DNA from: Azorinus chamasolen
Taxonomy: Eukaryota > Mollusca > Bivalvia > Cardiida > Solecurtidae
Reading direction: 5' to 3'
NCBI GenBank assembly: GCA_963576725.1
Contig: OY755247.1
Span: 11,501,534-11,565,533, forward strand
Length of the DNA: 64,000 nt
How positions within the stretch are numbered: the first letter of the stretch is position 1; each line of letters starts with the position of its first letter. This document shows, one piece after another, positions 1 to 9,390 of the stretch. The position numbers and the translations under genes were made by a program. The notes beneath the pieces are model-generated. The model searched no databases. It was not told the origin of the DNA and worked only from the letters and a program-made list of their open reading frames with translations.

Positions 1-53
1 GCATGGGTAAAGAAGGAGAAATGTATTTTAAAATTCAGCAAGAGAGGGGTTAA
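1..53. mobile_element. TM-3 MITE, right end only
   Basis: The segment matches the right end of the complete TM-3 copies (for example 41604-41663), from the GCATGGGTAAAGAAGGAG motif to a terminal AAGGG-type end and TTAA at 50-53. The rest lies outside the window. Confidence 0.85.
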
Positions 54-244
54 GAAATAATTACCAGTACTGTGTGAATATCAATTAGCAGAATGCTTAT
101 ACTAGCATATGAACAGTGAAATGTTTTGGCCATGGCAGAAACAACAGAGCAGACCCTGATCAGACGGCTCCTATAGGAGTCATATTATCTGGGTCTACTC
201 TGTTTGCAAAGGCATTAAAGTGTCTCTATCAGGTAAAGGGTTAA
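54..244. mobile_element. TM-1b MITE, left end missing
   Basis: It holds the long-arm remnant, a P1 palindrome at about 147-215 and the right terminus AGGTAAAGGGTTAA. Its left part is replaced by the adjoining TM-3, the same TM-3/TM-1b junction seen at 41660, so the two loci may descend from one nested insertion. Confidence 0.75.
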
Positions 245-440
245 TTGACGTAAAAAATGATGACATCATAAATATTAAATAGATTGTTATAATAGCACAT
301 TGACACAGGAAGGTATGGCCATATTTAGTATTTACAGAAACTAGAATCAGACATATCATATCATAAGCAAACAGAGCAGACCCTGATCAGTCTGATCTGG
401 GTCGGCTCTGTTTACAAAGGTGTAGAAATGCACTTTTGAA
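241..440. mobile_element. TM-1b MITE, right end lost
   Basis: It begins at the TTAA closing the previous copy and carries the ATGATGACATCATAAATATT long-arm motif. P1 is shortened because most of the loop-proximal stem is missing. The right terminus is not recognisable. Confidence 0.7.
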
Positions 441-493
441 ACGTGTTTGCTTGCTTCCTTTTTCCAAAAAAACCAAACTGAATGCGAATCTCT

Positions 494-560
494 AACAGTT
501 TTGATCACTATGAGGGAATGAGTTACTTGATGTCTCATCTGGATCTAAACTGTTGGCACA
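494..560. mobile_element. P4 core remnant of a TM-4 MITE
   Basis: Inverted arms AACAGTTTTGATC and GATCTAAACTGTT flank a degenerate centre. Only the hairpin core is recognisable; no TTAA ends were found. Confidence 0.5.
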
Positions 561-785
561 GACTGTCCTGTATTTTTGCATAGTGTGTAGTTACAAACGT
601 TTTGCACGAAGCCTTTGATATGGGTTTTGACAAGGGTACAGATTGGCCCACTTTGTGTTTTATAAAATTTATTTGCAAGTTGGTTTCATGTTTGTACAAG
701 CTGACAACCATGCTAGTCGGTTTAATCAAGTATATATATATATCTCTTGATCACACATATTTGTCTGATGCATTCTTTAGGATAG

Positions 786-969
786 TTAACCCTTTACTCC
801 ATACATATGCTTCTTTACGCCTTTGCATACAGAGTAGATCCAGATCTGATAGCTCTTGTAGGAGCCGTCTGATCAGGGTCTGTCATGTTTGCTTATGAAA
901 TAATATACATTGTAGATCTGATTCTACAATTTTTGTGCTGGCCAGAATATTCATGCAGAAAAGGGTTAA
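786..969. mobile_element. TM-1b MITE, internally deleted
   Basis: TTAACCCTTTACTCCATA opens the element and AAAAGGGTTAA closes it. P1 lies at about 826-896. The long arm is shortened, giving 184 bp instead of about 245. Orientation is reversed relative to the copy at 54-244. Confidence 0.8.
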
Positions 970-1212
970 CTCTTTCTCTGTTTAATATTCATGTCAGGAA
1001 TAATAATATGAAAAGCTGAATTTTTATGACGGCATATAATACACAGAATAATTAGACTCAGGCAGAACCTGTAGAATCAGATTTATACTACACCATAATC
1101 AAGCAGAGCATACCAGCATACCCTGATCAGACAGCTCTTATAGGAGCCATCTGATCTGGGTCTACTGTGTTTGCAAATGGGTGAAAAAACATTGATTTGA
1201 GGGAAAGGGTTA
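966..1212. mobile_element. TM-1 MITE sharing TTAA with its neighbour
   Basis: It starts at the TTAA that ends the preceding element, with a CTCTTTCTCTGTTTAATATTC left end and a P1 core that has a short CATACCAG duplication in the stem. It ends GGGAAAGGGTTA. Confidence 0.8.
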
Positions 1213-1425
1213 TGGTTATATCATTAAAAAATGGTATAAACTTTTAGATATATATATACCTGATTTGATTCATTTGCAGATGTATCTCATGACCTGATAC
1301 CTGATAATATCTCTGAGGATCTGTGACATCCACTCATAAGTCCATATGCATAAAACACAAACTGTGGACAATGCTTAGCTATCGGGGTGTGACCAGAACT
1401 GGAATTATACTGCGTCACAATTGGT

Positions 1426-1614
1426 TTAGACCCGACCTCTTTGAATAAATCTATCAAAAAGGAGCATTTACTAGAGAAAATGAAAGTAGTATTGAAACTA
1501 TTGTGATGAATAGAGCATTTGCTCCTATGGAGCAAATGCTCTATTTATCACAATGGTTTCAAGAAGTGACTATTACTGAGGCGTAAAAAGGCGTATTTAT
1601 GGAGGAAAGGGTAA
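1426..1614. mobile_element. TM-2 MITE, reverse orientation, left TTAA lost
   Basis: It shows TTAGACCCGACCTCTTTGAA, then P2 arms around 1490-1560 (GAGCATTTGCTCC and its inverse), then GGCGTATTTATGGAGGAAAG. The end is GGGTAAA rather than GGGTTAA. Confidence 0.75.
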
Positions 1615-2052
1615 AGCTTGTCCCTCCAAATACTTGGAGAAATTATTGTAGTCGGTAGAAGGCTTTAGATCGTTATATATTGCAAACTACAAACTGACAT
1701 AGAAAAAGAAAAACAAAGATGAAATAATTTTATTTTATTTGAATTCTGAATCTGAATGCAGATTCGTGAAGATACTGTCAGGTGTCAAGTTTTTTATGAT
1801 TATGAACTAGACCTATTTGTGTTTAGCTGTTGACGGACTGAATGCTCTTCCATTTATCGTTCATGTTTGTGTACATACCACATTCTAGATTTTGTATTCA
1901 GCGATACTTGAGATTATGATGAAAGTTGGTATGACTCAGGGCTGTTACTGACGTTATCCTGTTGATGGCGGCGAGTAGCGTTTGCTTTTTGACATGTTCT
2001 CTGCTGAATTCACACGTATTTGATTTTAACCAAATTATTCCCCCTGTAACTT
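1615..2052. other. Non-repetitive stretch
   Basis: No internal repeat, palindrome or persuasive reading frame is visible. Composition is AT-rich with scattered single-copy words. Confidence 0.5.
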
Positions 2053-2200
2053 ATAACCCATTCCTCCATAGAGAAGCCTTTTTTGCACCTTTGCAAACAG
2101 GGTAGACCCAGATGAGACGGCTCCTGTAGGAGCCGTCTCATCTTGGTCTACTCTGTTTGCAAAAGTATTAAAAAGGCGTATCTGAGGAGTAAAGGGTTAA
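2053..2200. mobile_element. Compact TM-1 derivative, short arm on both sides
   Basis: Both flanks of P1 match the TM-1 short arm (AACCCATTCCTCCATA on the left, CTGAGGAGTAAAGGGTTAA on the right), so the 148-bp element is nearly palindromic end to end. The GAATATTCA long arm is absent. Confidence 0.8.
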
Positions 2201-2247
2201 AGGGGTCGGCAAACAGGCTGCATTGTTTGCCAGTGTCCGTTTGACCC

Positions 2248-2308
2248 TTAACCTCTCTTGAATATTCATGCCCATTATGAATATTAATCTTAATATTAAA
2301 ATATAAAA
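2248..2308. mobile_element. TM-1 left-end fragment
   Basis: TTAACCTCTCTTGAATATTCATGCC followed by TATGAATATTAAT matches the TM-1b long arm. It is cut short next to the tandem-cored element. Confidence 0.55.
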
Positions 2309-2344
2309 CAAGAGATGTTTGTAAAACATGTATACCCCCCAGAC

Positions 2345-3720
2345 CCCTTGACCTTTGATCTAGTGACCTCAACTATAGAGGTCATCTAGCGGTCATGACT
2401 AATCACCACAGCAATTTTGAAGATCCTAAGCCAAACCACTGATCATTTATTGATCTGAAAACATTTCACATATTAAGGTCATGGTGACCTTGACCTTTGA
2501 CCTACTGACCTCAACAACTATAGGGGTCATCTAGTGGTCACGAACAACTACCACAGCAAGTTTGAAGATCCCGAACAAAACCATTGAGCAGTTATTAATT
2601 GGAAACCATTTCATCAGTTAAGGTCATGATGACCTTGATCTTTGACCTAGTGACCTCAAAATCAAAAGGGGTCATCTAGTTGTCATGGCCAACCACCACA
2701 GCAAGTTTGAAGATCGTAAGCCAAACCCTTGAGCAGTTATTGATCGCAAACCATTTTACCAGTTAAGGTCATGGTGACCTTGACCTTTAACCCAGTGACC
2801 TAAAACAAGTAGGGCTCATCTAGTTGTCATGACCAACCACCTAAGCAAATTTGAAGATCCTAAACCAAACCCTTGAGCAGTTATTGATCAGAAACCATTT
2901 TACAAGTTAAGGTCATGGTGACCTTGACCTTTGACCTAGTGACCTCAAATACAATAGGGGTCATCCTGTTGTCATGACCAACTACCGCAGCAAGTTTGAA
3001 GATTCTAAGCCAAACCCTTGAGCAGTTATTGATCTGAAACCATTTGACCAGTTAAGAGCATGGTGACCTTGACCTTTGACCTAGTGACCTAAAAAACAAT
3101 AGGGGTCATCTAGTGGTCATTACCAATCACCACAGCAAATTTGAAGATCCTAGGCCAAACCCTTAAGCAGTTATTGATCGGAAACTATTTCACCATTTTA
3201 GGTCATGGTGACCTTGACCTTTGACCTAGTGACCTCAAAAACAATAGGGGTCATCTACTTGTCATGACCAACCACCACAGCAAGTTTGAAGATCCTAAGC
3301 CAAACCCTTGAGCAGTAATTGATCAGAAACCATTTTACCAGTTAAGGTCATGGTGACCTTGACCTTTGACCTAGTGACCTAAAAATCAATAGGGGTCATC
3401 CAGTGGTCATGACCAACTACCACAGCAAGTTTGAAGATTCTAAGCTAAACCCTTGAGCAGTTATTGATCGGAAACCATTTAACCATTTAAGGTCATGGTG
3501 ACCTTGACCTTTGACCTAATGACCTCAAAATCAATAGGGGTCATCTAGTGGTCATGACCAACCACCACAGCAAGTTTGAAGATCCCAAGCCAAACCCTTG
3601 AGCAGTTATTGATCGGAAACTATTTCACCATTTTAGGTCATGGTGACCTTGACCTTTGACCTAGTGACCTCAAAAACAATAGGGGTCATCTACTTGTCAT
3701 GACCAACCACCACAGCAAGT
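2345..3720 (+). repeat. 145-bp tandem array with nuclear-receptor-like half-sites
   Basis: AGGTCANNNTGACCT begins at 2476, 2621, 2766, 2910, 3055 (left half mutated), 3200, 3345, 3490 and 3635, so the period is 145 bp with at most 1 bp of jitter. Each unit reads on through TGACCTTGACCTTTGACCT, the AATAGGGGTCATCTAG segment and the CACCACAGCAAGTTTGAAG segment. Confidence 0.93.
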
Positions 3721-3775
3721 TTGAAGATTCTAGGCCAAGTCGTTTATTAGTTATCGTTCGGAAACCATCGATCTA

Positions 3776-3836
3776 CCGACCGACCGACCGACCGACCGAC
3801 CGACAGACCGACCGACCGACCGACCGACCGACCGAC
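3776..3836 (+). repeat. (CCGA)n microsatellite
   Basis: About 15 nearly uninterrupted CCGA units with one CAGA variant, at the 3' end of the tandem-cored element. Confidence 0.95.
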
Positions 3837-3849
3837 ATGTGCAAAGCAA

Positions 3850-3880
3850 TATACCCCCATTTTTTCAAAAGGGGGGTATA
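3850..3880 (+). repeat. Terminal hairpin of tandem-cored element 1
   Basis: TATACCCCC and GGGGGGTATA pair around an A/T-rich loop. A comparable hairpin closes the element ending at 21607. Confidence 0.85.
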
Positions 3881-4042
3881 ATAAGGAAATTTATTGCCAT
3901 GGCAAACATTAGAGACATGTAACGTACAAGCATACAGAATTAGATCTCGGTAAGACAACTCCTAGAGGAAATGTCGGATCTGAGCCTACACTGTTTGCAA
4001 AGGTATCAAATAGCAAAAATTGCCAAATGAAGGTTTAACAGG
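3881..4042. mobile_element. TM-1 right portion, degenerate
   Basis: It holds a TTGCCATGGCAAACATTAGAG segment also seen near 8740, a decayed P1 (arms around 3945-4000) and ACTGTTTGCAAAGG. It may be the other half of the fragment at 2248-2308, which would mean the tandem-cored element sits inside a TM-1. Confidence 0.5.
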
Positions 4043-4151
4043 GTCTTGGGCATAAATTACTTGACTTTTGAGATAAGGTAAAAAATAAATGTTGTCACGG
4101 GAAACATTTTTTATTCATTTTAATGAGATTGTGCATATTCATTGACTTTTA

Positions 4152-4385
4152 TTAACCTTGTACTTCATATGTCTTTGAATGCCTTTGCATATAGAGTAGA
4201 CCCACATCAGACAGCTCCTGTAGGAGCTGTCTGATCGGGGTCTACTGTTTGCTTATGGAATATAAAATATCTGATTCTGCAGTTTATGAAATGATTAAAT
4301 AATTCCATTGTTCATTGGCCATTATAAAATCCAGTTATTGAACAATCACGAAGTCATGAATTCTTCTATAAATATTCATGAAAAC
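4152..4385. mobile_element. TM-1b MITE, reverse, right end truncated
   Basis: TTAACCTTGTACTTCATATG begins the short arm. P1 is near 4190-4255 (GACAGCTCCTGTAGGAGCTGTC centre). The long arm runs to AAATATTCATG, where the terminal GGGTTAA is missing. Confidence 0.75.
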
Positions 4386-4387
4386 AC

Positions 4388-4582
4388 TTTTGTAAATGTC
4401 ACCTTTTGAAACCATTGTGATAAAAAGAGAATTTGCTCCTATGGAACAAATGCTCTGATTGTCACAATGGTTTCAATACTACACAATTGTAAAAATTTTC
4501 CTTTTTTCTAGTAAATGCTCCTTTTCGGTAGATATATTGAAAGAGGCTGGACCTAAAACTAGTCTATGAGGAAAAGGGTTGA
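4388..4582. mobile_element. TM-2 MITE, left end lost
   Basis: P2 arms at about 4409-4472 carry small mismatches (AAAAGAGAATTTGCTCC against GGAACAAATGCTCT). GCTCCTTTTCGGTAGATATA and the end GGAAAAGGGTTGAA follow. Confidence 0.8.
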
Positions 4583-4790
4583 ATTCTTTCAATGAAATTG
4601 TGGGTTGTCTTTGCCCTTGTTCTAATATCAAGAATGTGTTACTCGGATTGTGTTTTGTCAGAGGGCCCATGACATACTGACAGATCAAACATGCTGAGAA
4701 GTTCCAGGGTACAGTAGTATGTTTACATGTAAAGAGTTGAGCGCAAGACTGTAGTAACTAAATTTTTAACCCTTATATGCATTCAAAATA

Positions 4791-4995
4791 CAGTAGAACC
4801 CCTCTAATATGCCCTCTTCTTGAATAAACATTTCTGGCTTTATAAGCAGGTGGTTGCTTAATGCAGGACGAAAGTTATGTAAAAAGCTGCTTAAGGAGCT
4901 TTCTGCATAACTTTCATCCTACATAGAGCTACCACCTGCCTCTGCCACCCAGAATTATGCCCATTTATGGTGGTCGCATTAGAGAGGTTTTACTG
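4791..4995. mobile_element. TG-1 MITE with TA target duplication
   Basis: CAGTAGAACCCCTCTAATAT and the inverse of CAGTAAAACCTCTCTAATGC form the ends; TA flanks at 4789-4790 and 4996-4997. The central P7 hairpin has unequal arms (GTAAAAAGCTGCTTAAGGAGCTT). Confidence 0.85.
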
Positions 4996-5040
4996 TAGTT
5001 TATTTTCCCCAAAGTTTATTTTTGATATATTTCGACTGTC

Positions 5041-5106
5041 AAACAGTTTGGATCTTGATGAGGGACTTACATTCATGGCATCTCATCTAGATCAAAACTG
5101 TTTGCA
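5041..5106. mobile_element. P4 core remnant
   Basis: AAACAGTTTGGATCTTGATG is inverted as CATCTCATCTAGATCAAAAC around a degenerate loop. No ends are recognisable. Confidence 0.6.
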
Positions 5107-5198
5107 CAGGATTACTCAATAAATTGAGTTCACCCCCTAGATTGTAGTTACTGCAGTTTTGCACTCAACTTGCAATGTAGTCACAGGATGATGCGATT

Positions 5199-5439
5199 TT
5201 AACCCTGTCCCTGTTCTATATTTATTCCAAAGTTGAATATTCATGGACAAAATACATGTAGTCATAATGAAATATGGAAGGTGGAATATTGTAGCCATTT
5301 TTAGAAAGTAAAGAAACAAATCTATCCAATTCCATTTGCAAACAGAGCAGATCCTGATCAGATGGCTCCTACCCTCTGATCTGGGTACACTCTGTTTGCA
5401 GATGCTTGAAAAACGTGTTCATATGAGGGAAAGGGTTAA
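5199..5439. mobile_element. TM-1a MITE, complete
   Basis: TTAACCCTGTCCCTGTTCTA opens the long arm; P1 at about 5336-5400 lost part of its right inner arm; AGGGAAAGGGTTAA closes it. Length is 241 bp. Confidence 0.88.
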
Positions 5440-5487
5440 TCAAATTTTGATCTGCTACAATTCTAAGAACACATTTTCTTCTGAGCT

Positions 5488-5525
5488 GCAAACAGTTTGG
5501 ATCCTGTTGAAACACCAAGTTACTT
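5488..5525. mobile_element. Left half of a P4 core
   Basis: GCAAACAGTTTGGATCCTGT continues to the loop motif AGTTACT and then stops exactly where the next TM-1a begins. The right half was not found downstream. Confidence 0.55.
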
Positions 5526-5777
5526 AACCCTTTCCCTTATAGTAACGTGTTTTCACACATCTGCAAACAGAGTAGACTCAGATCAGATGGCTCCTAGAGG
5601 AGCTGTCTGATCAGAGTCTGCCCTGTTTGCTAATGGAATATGATAGATCTGTTTCTATACTTTCTAAAATGGCTACAATGTTCCATGTCCATATTTCATT
5701 ATTCGTGTAACTATTTTAACCATGAATATTCAGTAGGCATTGAAATTTGTAATAAACATAGAACAGGGGAAGGGTTT
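5524..5777. mobile_element. TM-1a MITE, right TTAA mutated
   Basis: TTAACCCTTTCCCTTATAGT starts the short arm; P1 at about 5566-5630; the long arm has GAATATTCAGTAGGCATTGA. It ends GGGAAGGGTTTA. Confidence 0.85.
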
Positions 5778-5998
5778 AGGAAAGTTCAATGTACTTTGGT
5801 GTAGGTAAAGTGAGGTTCTTTGCTGCAGAATTTAAAGTACTTGGTGGGGTGAATTCCCATATTCAGGTTTTATGTGGCTATTTTGTGTGGCTATTTCCAA
5901 AGGCCTGTTTACAGTTGTACGTGCTTACCTCAGAGTCTGATGACTTATTTTGAATTCATCTAGTTTTGGAATTGGCAAATTGCTCTTAAACCTGGTTC

Positions 5999-6246
5999 TT
6001 AACTCTCTACTCCATGACTATTCATGTCAGAAATAATGACGTCACAAATATTAATTTGATTAATTGCTATAGTAGCACATAGACACAGGAATTTTTGACC
6101 TTAGCAGAAATGGTAGAATCATATCTATATTATATAGTAGGCAAACAGAGCAGACCCTGGTCAGACGGCTCCTATAGGAGCAGTCTGATCTGGGTCTACT
6201 CTGTTTGCAAAGGCATAGAAAGGCATATTTATGGAGTAAAGGGTTG
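5999..6246. mobile_element. TM-1b MITE with exact TGACGTCA
   Basis: TTAACTCTCTACTCCATGAC opens it; the long arm has TGACGTCA at 6037-6044; P1 lies near 6140-6210; TATTTATGGAGTAAAGGGTT closes it with the last AA changed to GG. Confidence 0.87.
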
Positions 6247-6270
6247 GTTTTCTTCATATTTACATTCAAG

Positions 6271-6515
6271 TTAACCCTTTCCCTCATATAAACACCTTTT
6301 TACGCATTTGCAAACAGAGTAGACGCAGATCTGACGGCTCCTATAGGAGCTGTCTGATCAGGGTCTGCTCTGTTTCCTTATGGAATTTGAGAGATCTGTT
6401 TCTTTACTTTCTAAAGTGGGTACAATGTTCCACTCTCCATATTTCATTATAACTATTTTGTCCATGAATATTCAGCTGGTGTTGAAATTTGAAATAAACA
6501 TAGAGAAAGGGTTAA
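6271..6515. mobile_element. TM-1a MITE, first of a three-element chain
   Basis: It runs from TTAACCCTTTCCCTCATATA to GAGAAAGGGTTAA. The P1 stem is intact with CTCCTATAGGAG at the loop. Its terminal TTAA is also the first TTAA of the next copy. Confidence 0.9.
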
Positions 6516-6761
6516 CCCTTTCCCTCATATAAATGTGTTTTTATGCATTTGCAAACAGAGTAGACCCAGATCAGATGGCTCCTAGAGGAGCCATCTGATC
6601 AGGGTCTGCTCTGTTTGCTAATAGAATTTGATAGATCTGTCTCTTTGCTTTCTAAAATGTCTACATTGTTCCACCTTCCATATTTCTTTGTAACTACTTT
6701 GTTAATGAATATTCAGTAGGTATTGGAATTTGGGATAAATATAGAACAGGGAAAGGGTTAA
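6512..6761. mobile_element. TM-1a MITE, second of the chain
   Basis: Same orientation as the preceding copy. Its P1 loop is CTCCTAGAGGAG. Its end TTAA (6758-6761) is shared with the next element. Confidence 0.9.
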
Positions 6762-6981
6762 CCCTTATCATGTTCAATATTCGTGAAAGAAATAATGAAT
6801 ATTCATTAGCTGAATTTTTACATTGTCATATTTACACCGGAGTTTTTGGCATTGGTAGAAACTATAGAATCAGATCTATATTATTTCATAAGCAAAACAG
6901 AGCAGACCCTGACAAAATATAGTTAATGAATATTCATGAAGTATTCATTTCTTATATGACTATTCATAAGGGAAAGGTTAA
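6758..6981. mobile_element. TM-1 derivative with a long-arm end on both sides
   Basis: The left side is a normal 1b long arm up to AGCAGACCCTGAC inside P1. There the sequence switches to an inverted long-arm terminus (AATGAATATTCATGAAGTATT) and ends GGGAAAGGTTAA. The short arm and right half of P1 are missing. Confidence 0.75.
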
Positions 6982-7243
6982 AGGACACTAGTGTCTGACA
7001 GTGTAGATCCTGATCACATTCCTCATTTCTGGCATAGCGGCGGTTCAGGACATAATACTACTCTTTTTATCCATTCTCTAATTGGCTCATTTAATTAAAA
7101 ACCCTTCAAACAGAACCTTGATAATTAGACAGAATTCCCATATTTTAATAACAAAAAGCTCATATCTCGTACTATTTCCCCATTGCTTAGTTGTTTTTTT
7201 CAAACAATAAATCAGAATATCGTGATTTTTTTTATCAGTTTAA

Positions 7244-7469
7244 TTAACCCTTTCCTTCATATAAACACCTTTTCATGCATTTGCAAACAGAGAAGACCCA
7301 GATCAGACAGCTCCTATAGGAATAACATATGGAATTTGATAGATCTGTTTCTATGTTTTCCAAAATGGCTACAACAGTACACCTTCCATAGTTCATTTTA
7401 ACTATTTTGTCCACGAATGTTCAGTAGGTATTGAAATTCGTAAAAAATATAGAACAGGGAAAAGGTTAA
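7244..7469. mobile_element. TM-1a MITE with P1 right arm deleted
   Basis: TTAACCCTTTCCTTCATATA to AGGGAAAAGGTTAA. The P1 left arm reaches CTCCTATAGGA and then jumps to TAACATATGG. The flanking sequences on both sides resemble each other. Confidence 0.83.
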
Positions 7470-7499
7470 AGAATAAATCAGAATATTGTGAGTTTTTAT

Positions 7500-7612
7500 T
7501 AGTAAGAAATAATTACTATATGAATAGAGCAAGACCCTATAGAAGCCGTCTGATCTGGGTCTACTCTGTTTGCAAATGCGTGAAAAAGCTTTTATATGAA
7601 GGAAAGGGTTAA
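7500..7612. mobile_element. TM-1a right half
   Basis: It starts in a shortened P1 (GCAAGACCC..TAGAAGCCGTC) and ends ATGAAGGAAAGGGTTAA. It probably belongs to an older copy interrupted by the element at 7244-7469. Confidence 0.65.
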
Positions 7613-7760
7613 GCAAAAATTCAGCATTCAAAGTGTTAATGTCTCTGGTTACATTCTTCTTGTACTTATTTCCTTATCTCCAGCCAAGCAGACAGTGGTT
7701 TATACCCCTCAATTTCTTTTGGAAAAATTCAATAACAGATTGAGTTGATTTGGGGCGATA

Positions 7761-7975
7761 CAGAAGAACCCATCATAAGGGACCTTCAAAAAGAGGTTTA
7801 AATATGAGTCTGTGAGGCAGGTGGTAGCTTAATGCAGGTCAAAAGTAATGCAGAAAGCTCCTGTAGGAGCTTTCTGCATTACTTTTGGCCTGTATTAAGC
7901 AACCACCTGCTTTTTAAGATGCCTATGTTCAATAAATGAATGGCCACTTAGGACAGGTTCTACTGAACATGTATT
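7761..7975. mobile_element. TG-1 MITE, worn ends
   Basis: CAGAAGAACCCATCATAAGG and inverted CAGTAGAACCTGTCC form the ends. The P7 hairpin at 7830-7910 is nearly perfect (GAAAGCTCCTGTAGGAGCTTTC centre). TA precedes the left end; the right flank TA is lost. Confidence 0.8.
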
Positions 7976-8007
7976 ATCATTTTCTTGTCATCAGAAAAGT
8001 ATATAAA

Positions 8008-8066
8008 TGAACCCTTTAACTCGATGAATATTCATGACAGAAATACTGACACCATGAATAGATTGA
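8008..8066. mobile_element. TM-1b left-end fragment
   Basis: AACCCTTTAACTCGATGAAT and ATTCATGACAGAAATACTGAC match the 1b terminus and then break off. Confidence 0.65.
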
Positions 8067-8159
8067 AGATGTGTCTCAGTGTTTGATTGAAAGGAATTGG
8101 CATTGGTCTTATTATACTTGGACAACGGTTTCACGAGAAATGAAGGCAAAGAAGAGTCT

Positions 8160-8421
8160 CTAAACCCTTTACTCCATGAATATTCATGTATTAAGAAATT
8201 ATGACATCATGAATATTAATTAGATTGTTTTCTATAATAGCATACATGTAATTAAAATACAGGTCAATTTGGCTCAAGCAGAAACTGTGTACTTAGATCT
8301 ACATAACAGAGTAAACAAACAGAGCAGACCCAGATCAGACGGCTCCTGTAGGAGCCGTCTGATCTGGACCTACTCTGTTTGCAAAGGCTTAGAAAGGTGT
8401 ATTTATGGAGCAAAGGGTTAA
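8160..8421. mobile_element. TM-1b MITE with fully paired P1
   Basis: The left TTAA has become CTAA; the right TTAA is at 8418-8421. P1 is one of few copies in which the usual T-T mismatch is paired (GACCCAGATC against GATCTGG). The long arm carries a small insertion. Confidence 0.87.
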
Positions 8422-8515
8422 ACTTTTCTAGTTTATTTTCTGATCTTGACATCAGTATCCAGGAGTTTTTATCCATTGAGATGTTTTCTGGGGTTGTAGT
8501 GGTACTTAGTCTGTA

Positions 8516-8703
8516 AGTTGGTCAGTCAGGCATTCAATTGCATTTTTTCTGTGGTGCATACTTCTGAAGCCTGTTAGTTGGTCAGTCAAAAAGAGCATTT
8601 GATTGCATTTATTGTGTGGTGCAAACATGTAGAGCCTGTTATAAATTGTTCAGTTGGACAGTAGATTGCATTTATTTTGTGATGCAAATGTGTAGAGCCT
8701 GTT
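8516..8703 (+). repeat. Three-copy tandem repeat of about 63 bp
   Basis: Units begin near 8516, 8576 and 8641. Each contains TTGCATTT, a GTG(G/A)TGCA segment and ends AGCCTGTT. Copies are moderately diverged. Confidence 0.75.
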
Positions 8704-8885
8704 AAATTTCCTGTATTTAAGGTATGAAATAAAAAGTCATTCATTGCCATGGCAAATATATAGAGAATATAAGTTCTGTAATATTTAAGCAAACAGAGCA
8801 GACCCTGATCAGGCAGCTCCTTCAGGAGCTGTCTGATCTGGGTCTACTCTGTTTGCAAATGTGTAAAACGGTAAGACTATGAAGT
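8704..8885. mobile_element. TM-1 MITE, both ends lost
   Basis: TTGCCATGGCAAATATATAG precedes a well-kept P1 at about 8790-8862 with CAGCTCCTTCAGGAGCTG at the loop. Confidence 0.75.
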
Positions 8886-9154
8886 ACAGGGATGATTAAA
8901 TGTTGTTGTCGGGGGTGAAGGTCATGATATTATGAAATTAACTGCTGAGTAACTGGAGGACATATGAAAAAGAATCTTTGCTGTACTGCACTCATGCAAT
9001 GTCTATGATATATCATTTTTGCCAGTATCATTAGAAGAAAGGACACTGGGACAACTGCAAACCGTGTAGAATCAGATCATGGCAGTGACCTATGAGAGTC
9101 TGTATTGTTTGTAGCAGTAGCTGACAAAAAAAACTATGACTGCCTGTTTGCTGG

Positions 9155-9280
9155 TGTCTGAATCCATTCTCAAGTATTTGATTGGTCAGATTTCGAGTTG
9201 AGCTCAAAAATCTGACCAATCGGATACATGTTCTGGAGAAATGAACTCAGGCTCAAACCTGTAAGTTTTATAAGCGCAGG
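9155..9280. mobile_element. FB-1 foldback element, old copy
   Basis: ATTGGTCAGATTT..AATCTGACCAAT arms and the terminal words GTTTTATAAGC are recognisable, as is CTGAATCCATTCTCAAG. The outer left end is gone. Confidence 0.65.
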
Positions 9281-9300
9281 CCTGGCCCAGATCCTGTCTT

Positions 9301-9390
9301 TTAACCATTTACTCCATGAATATTCATCTGATCTGGGTCTACTCTGTTTGCAAAGGTGTAGAAATGCATATTTATGGTGAAAAGAGTTAA
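9301..9390. mobile_element. 90-bp TM-1b deletion derivative
   Basis: Both TTAA ends are kept, but the left terminus (ACTCCATGAATATTCAT) joins directly to the right half of P1 (CTGATCTGGGTCTACTCTG). The element is reduced to ends plus half a core. Confidence 0.85.

Larger units (their letters stand above)
2331..3880 (+). mobile_element. Tandem-repeat-cored element 1
   Basis: The 1550-bp unit starts TATACCCCCC (2331-2340) and ends GGGGGGTATA (3871-3880), a 10-bp terminal inverted repeat. Inside are about nine 145-bp repeats, a CCGA microsatellite and a terminal hairpin. The preceding ACAAGAG plus small stem-loop (from about 2307) may be part of it, because the element at 19963 has the same head. 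The design recalls tandem-repeat-containing MITE-like elements described in clams. Class is unresolved: Helitron-like and SINE-like origins both remain possible. Confidence 0.75.

Noticed and set aside
2345..3720. CRISPR-like or regulatory array of direct repeats
   Set aside because: The 145-bp units abut without spacers and lie in a mobile element; CRISPR is excluded.
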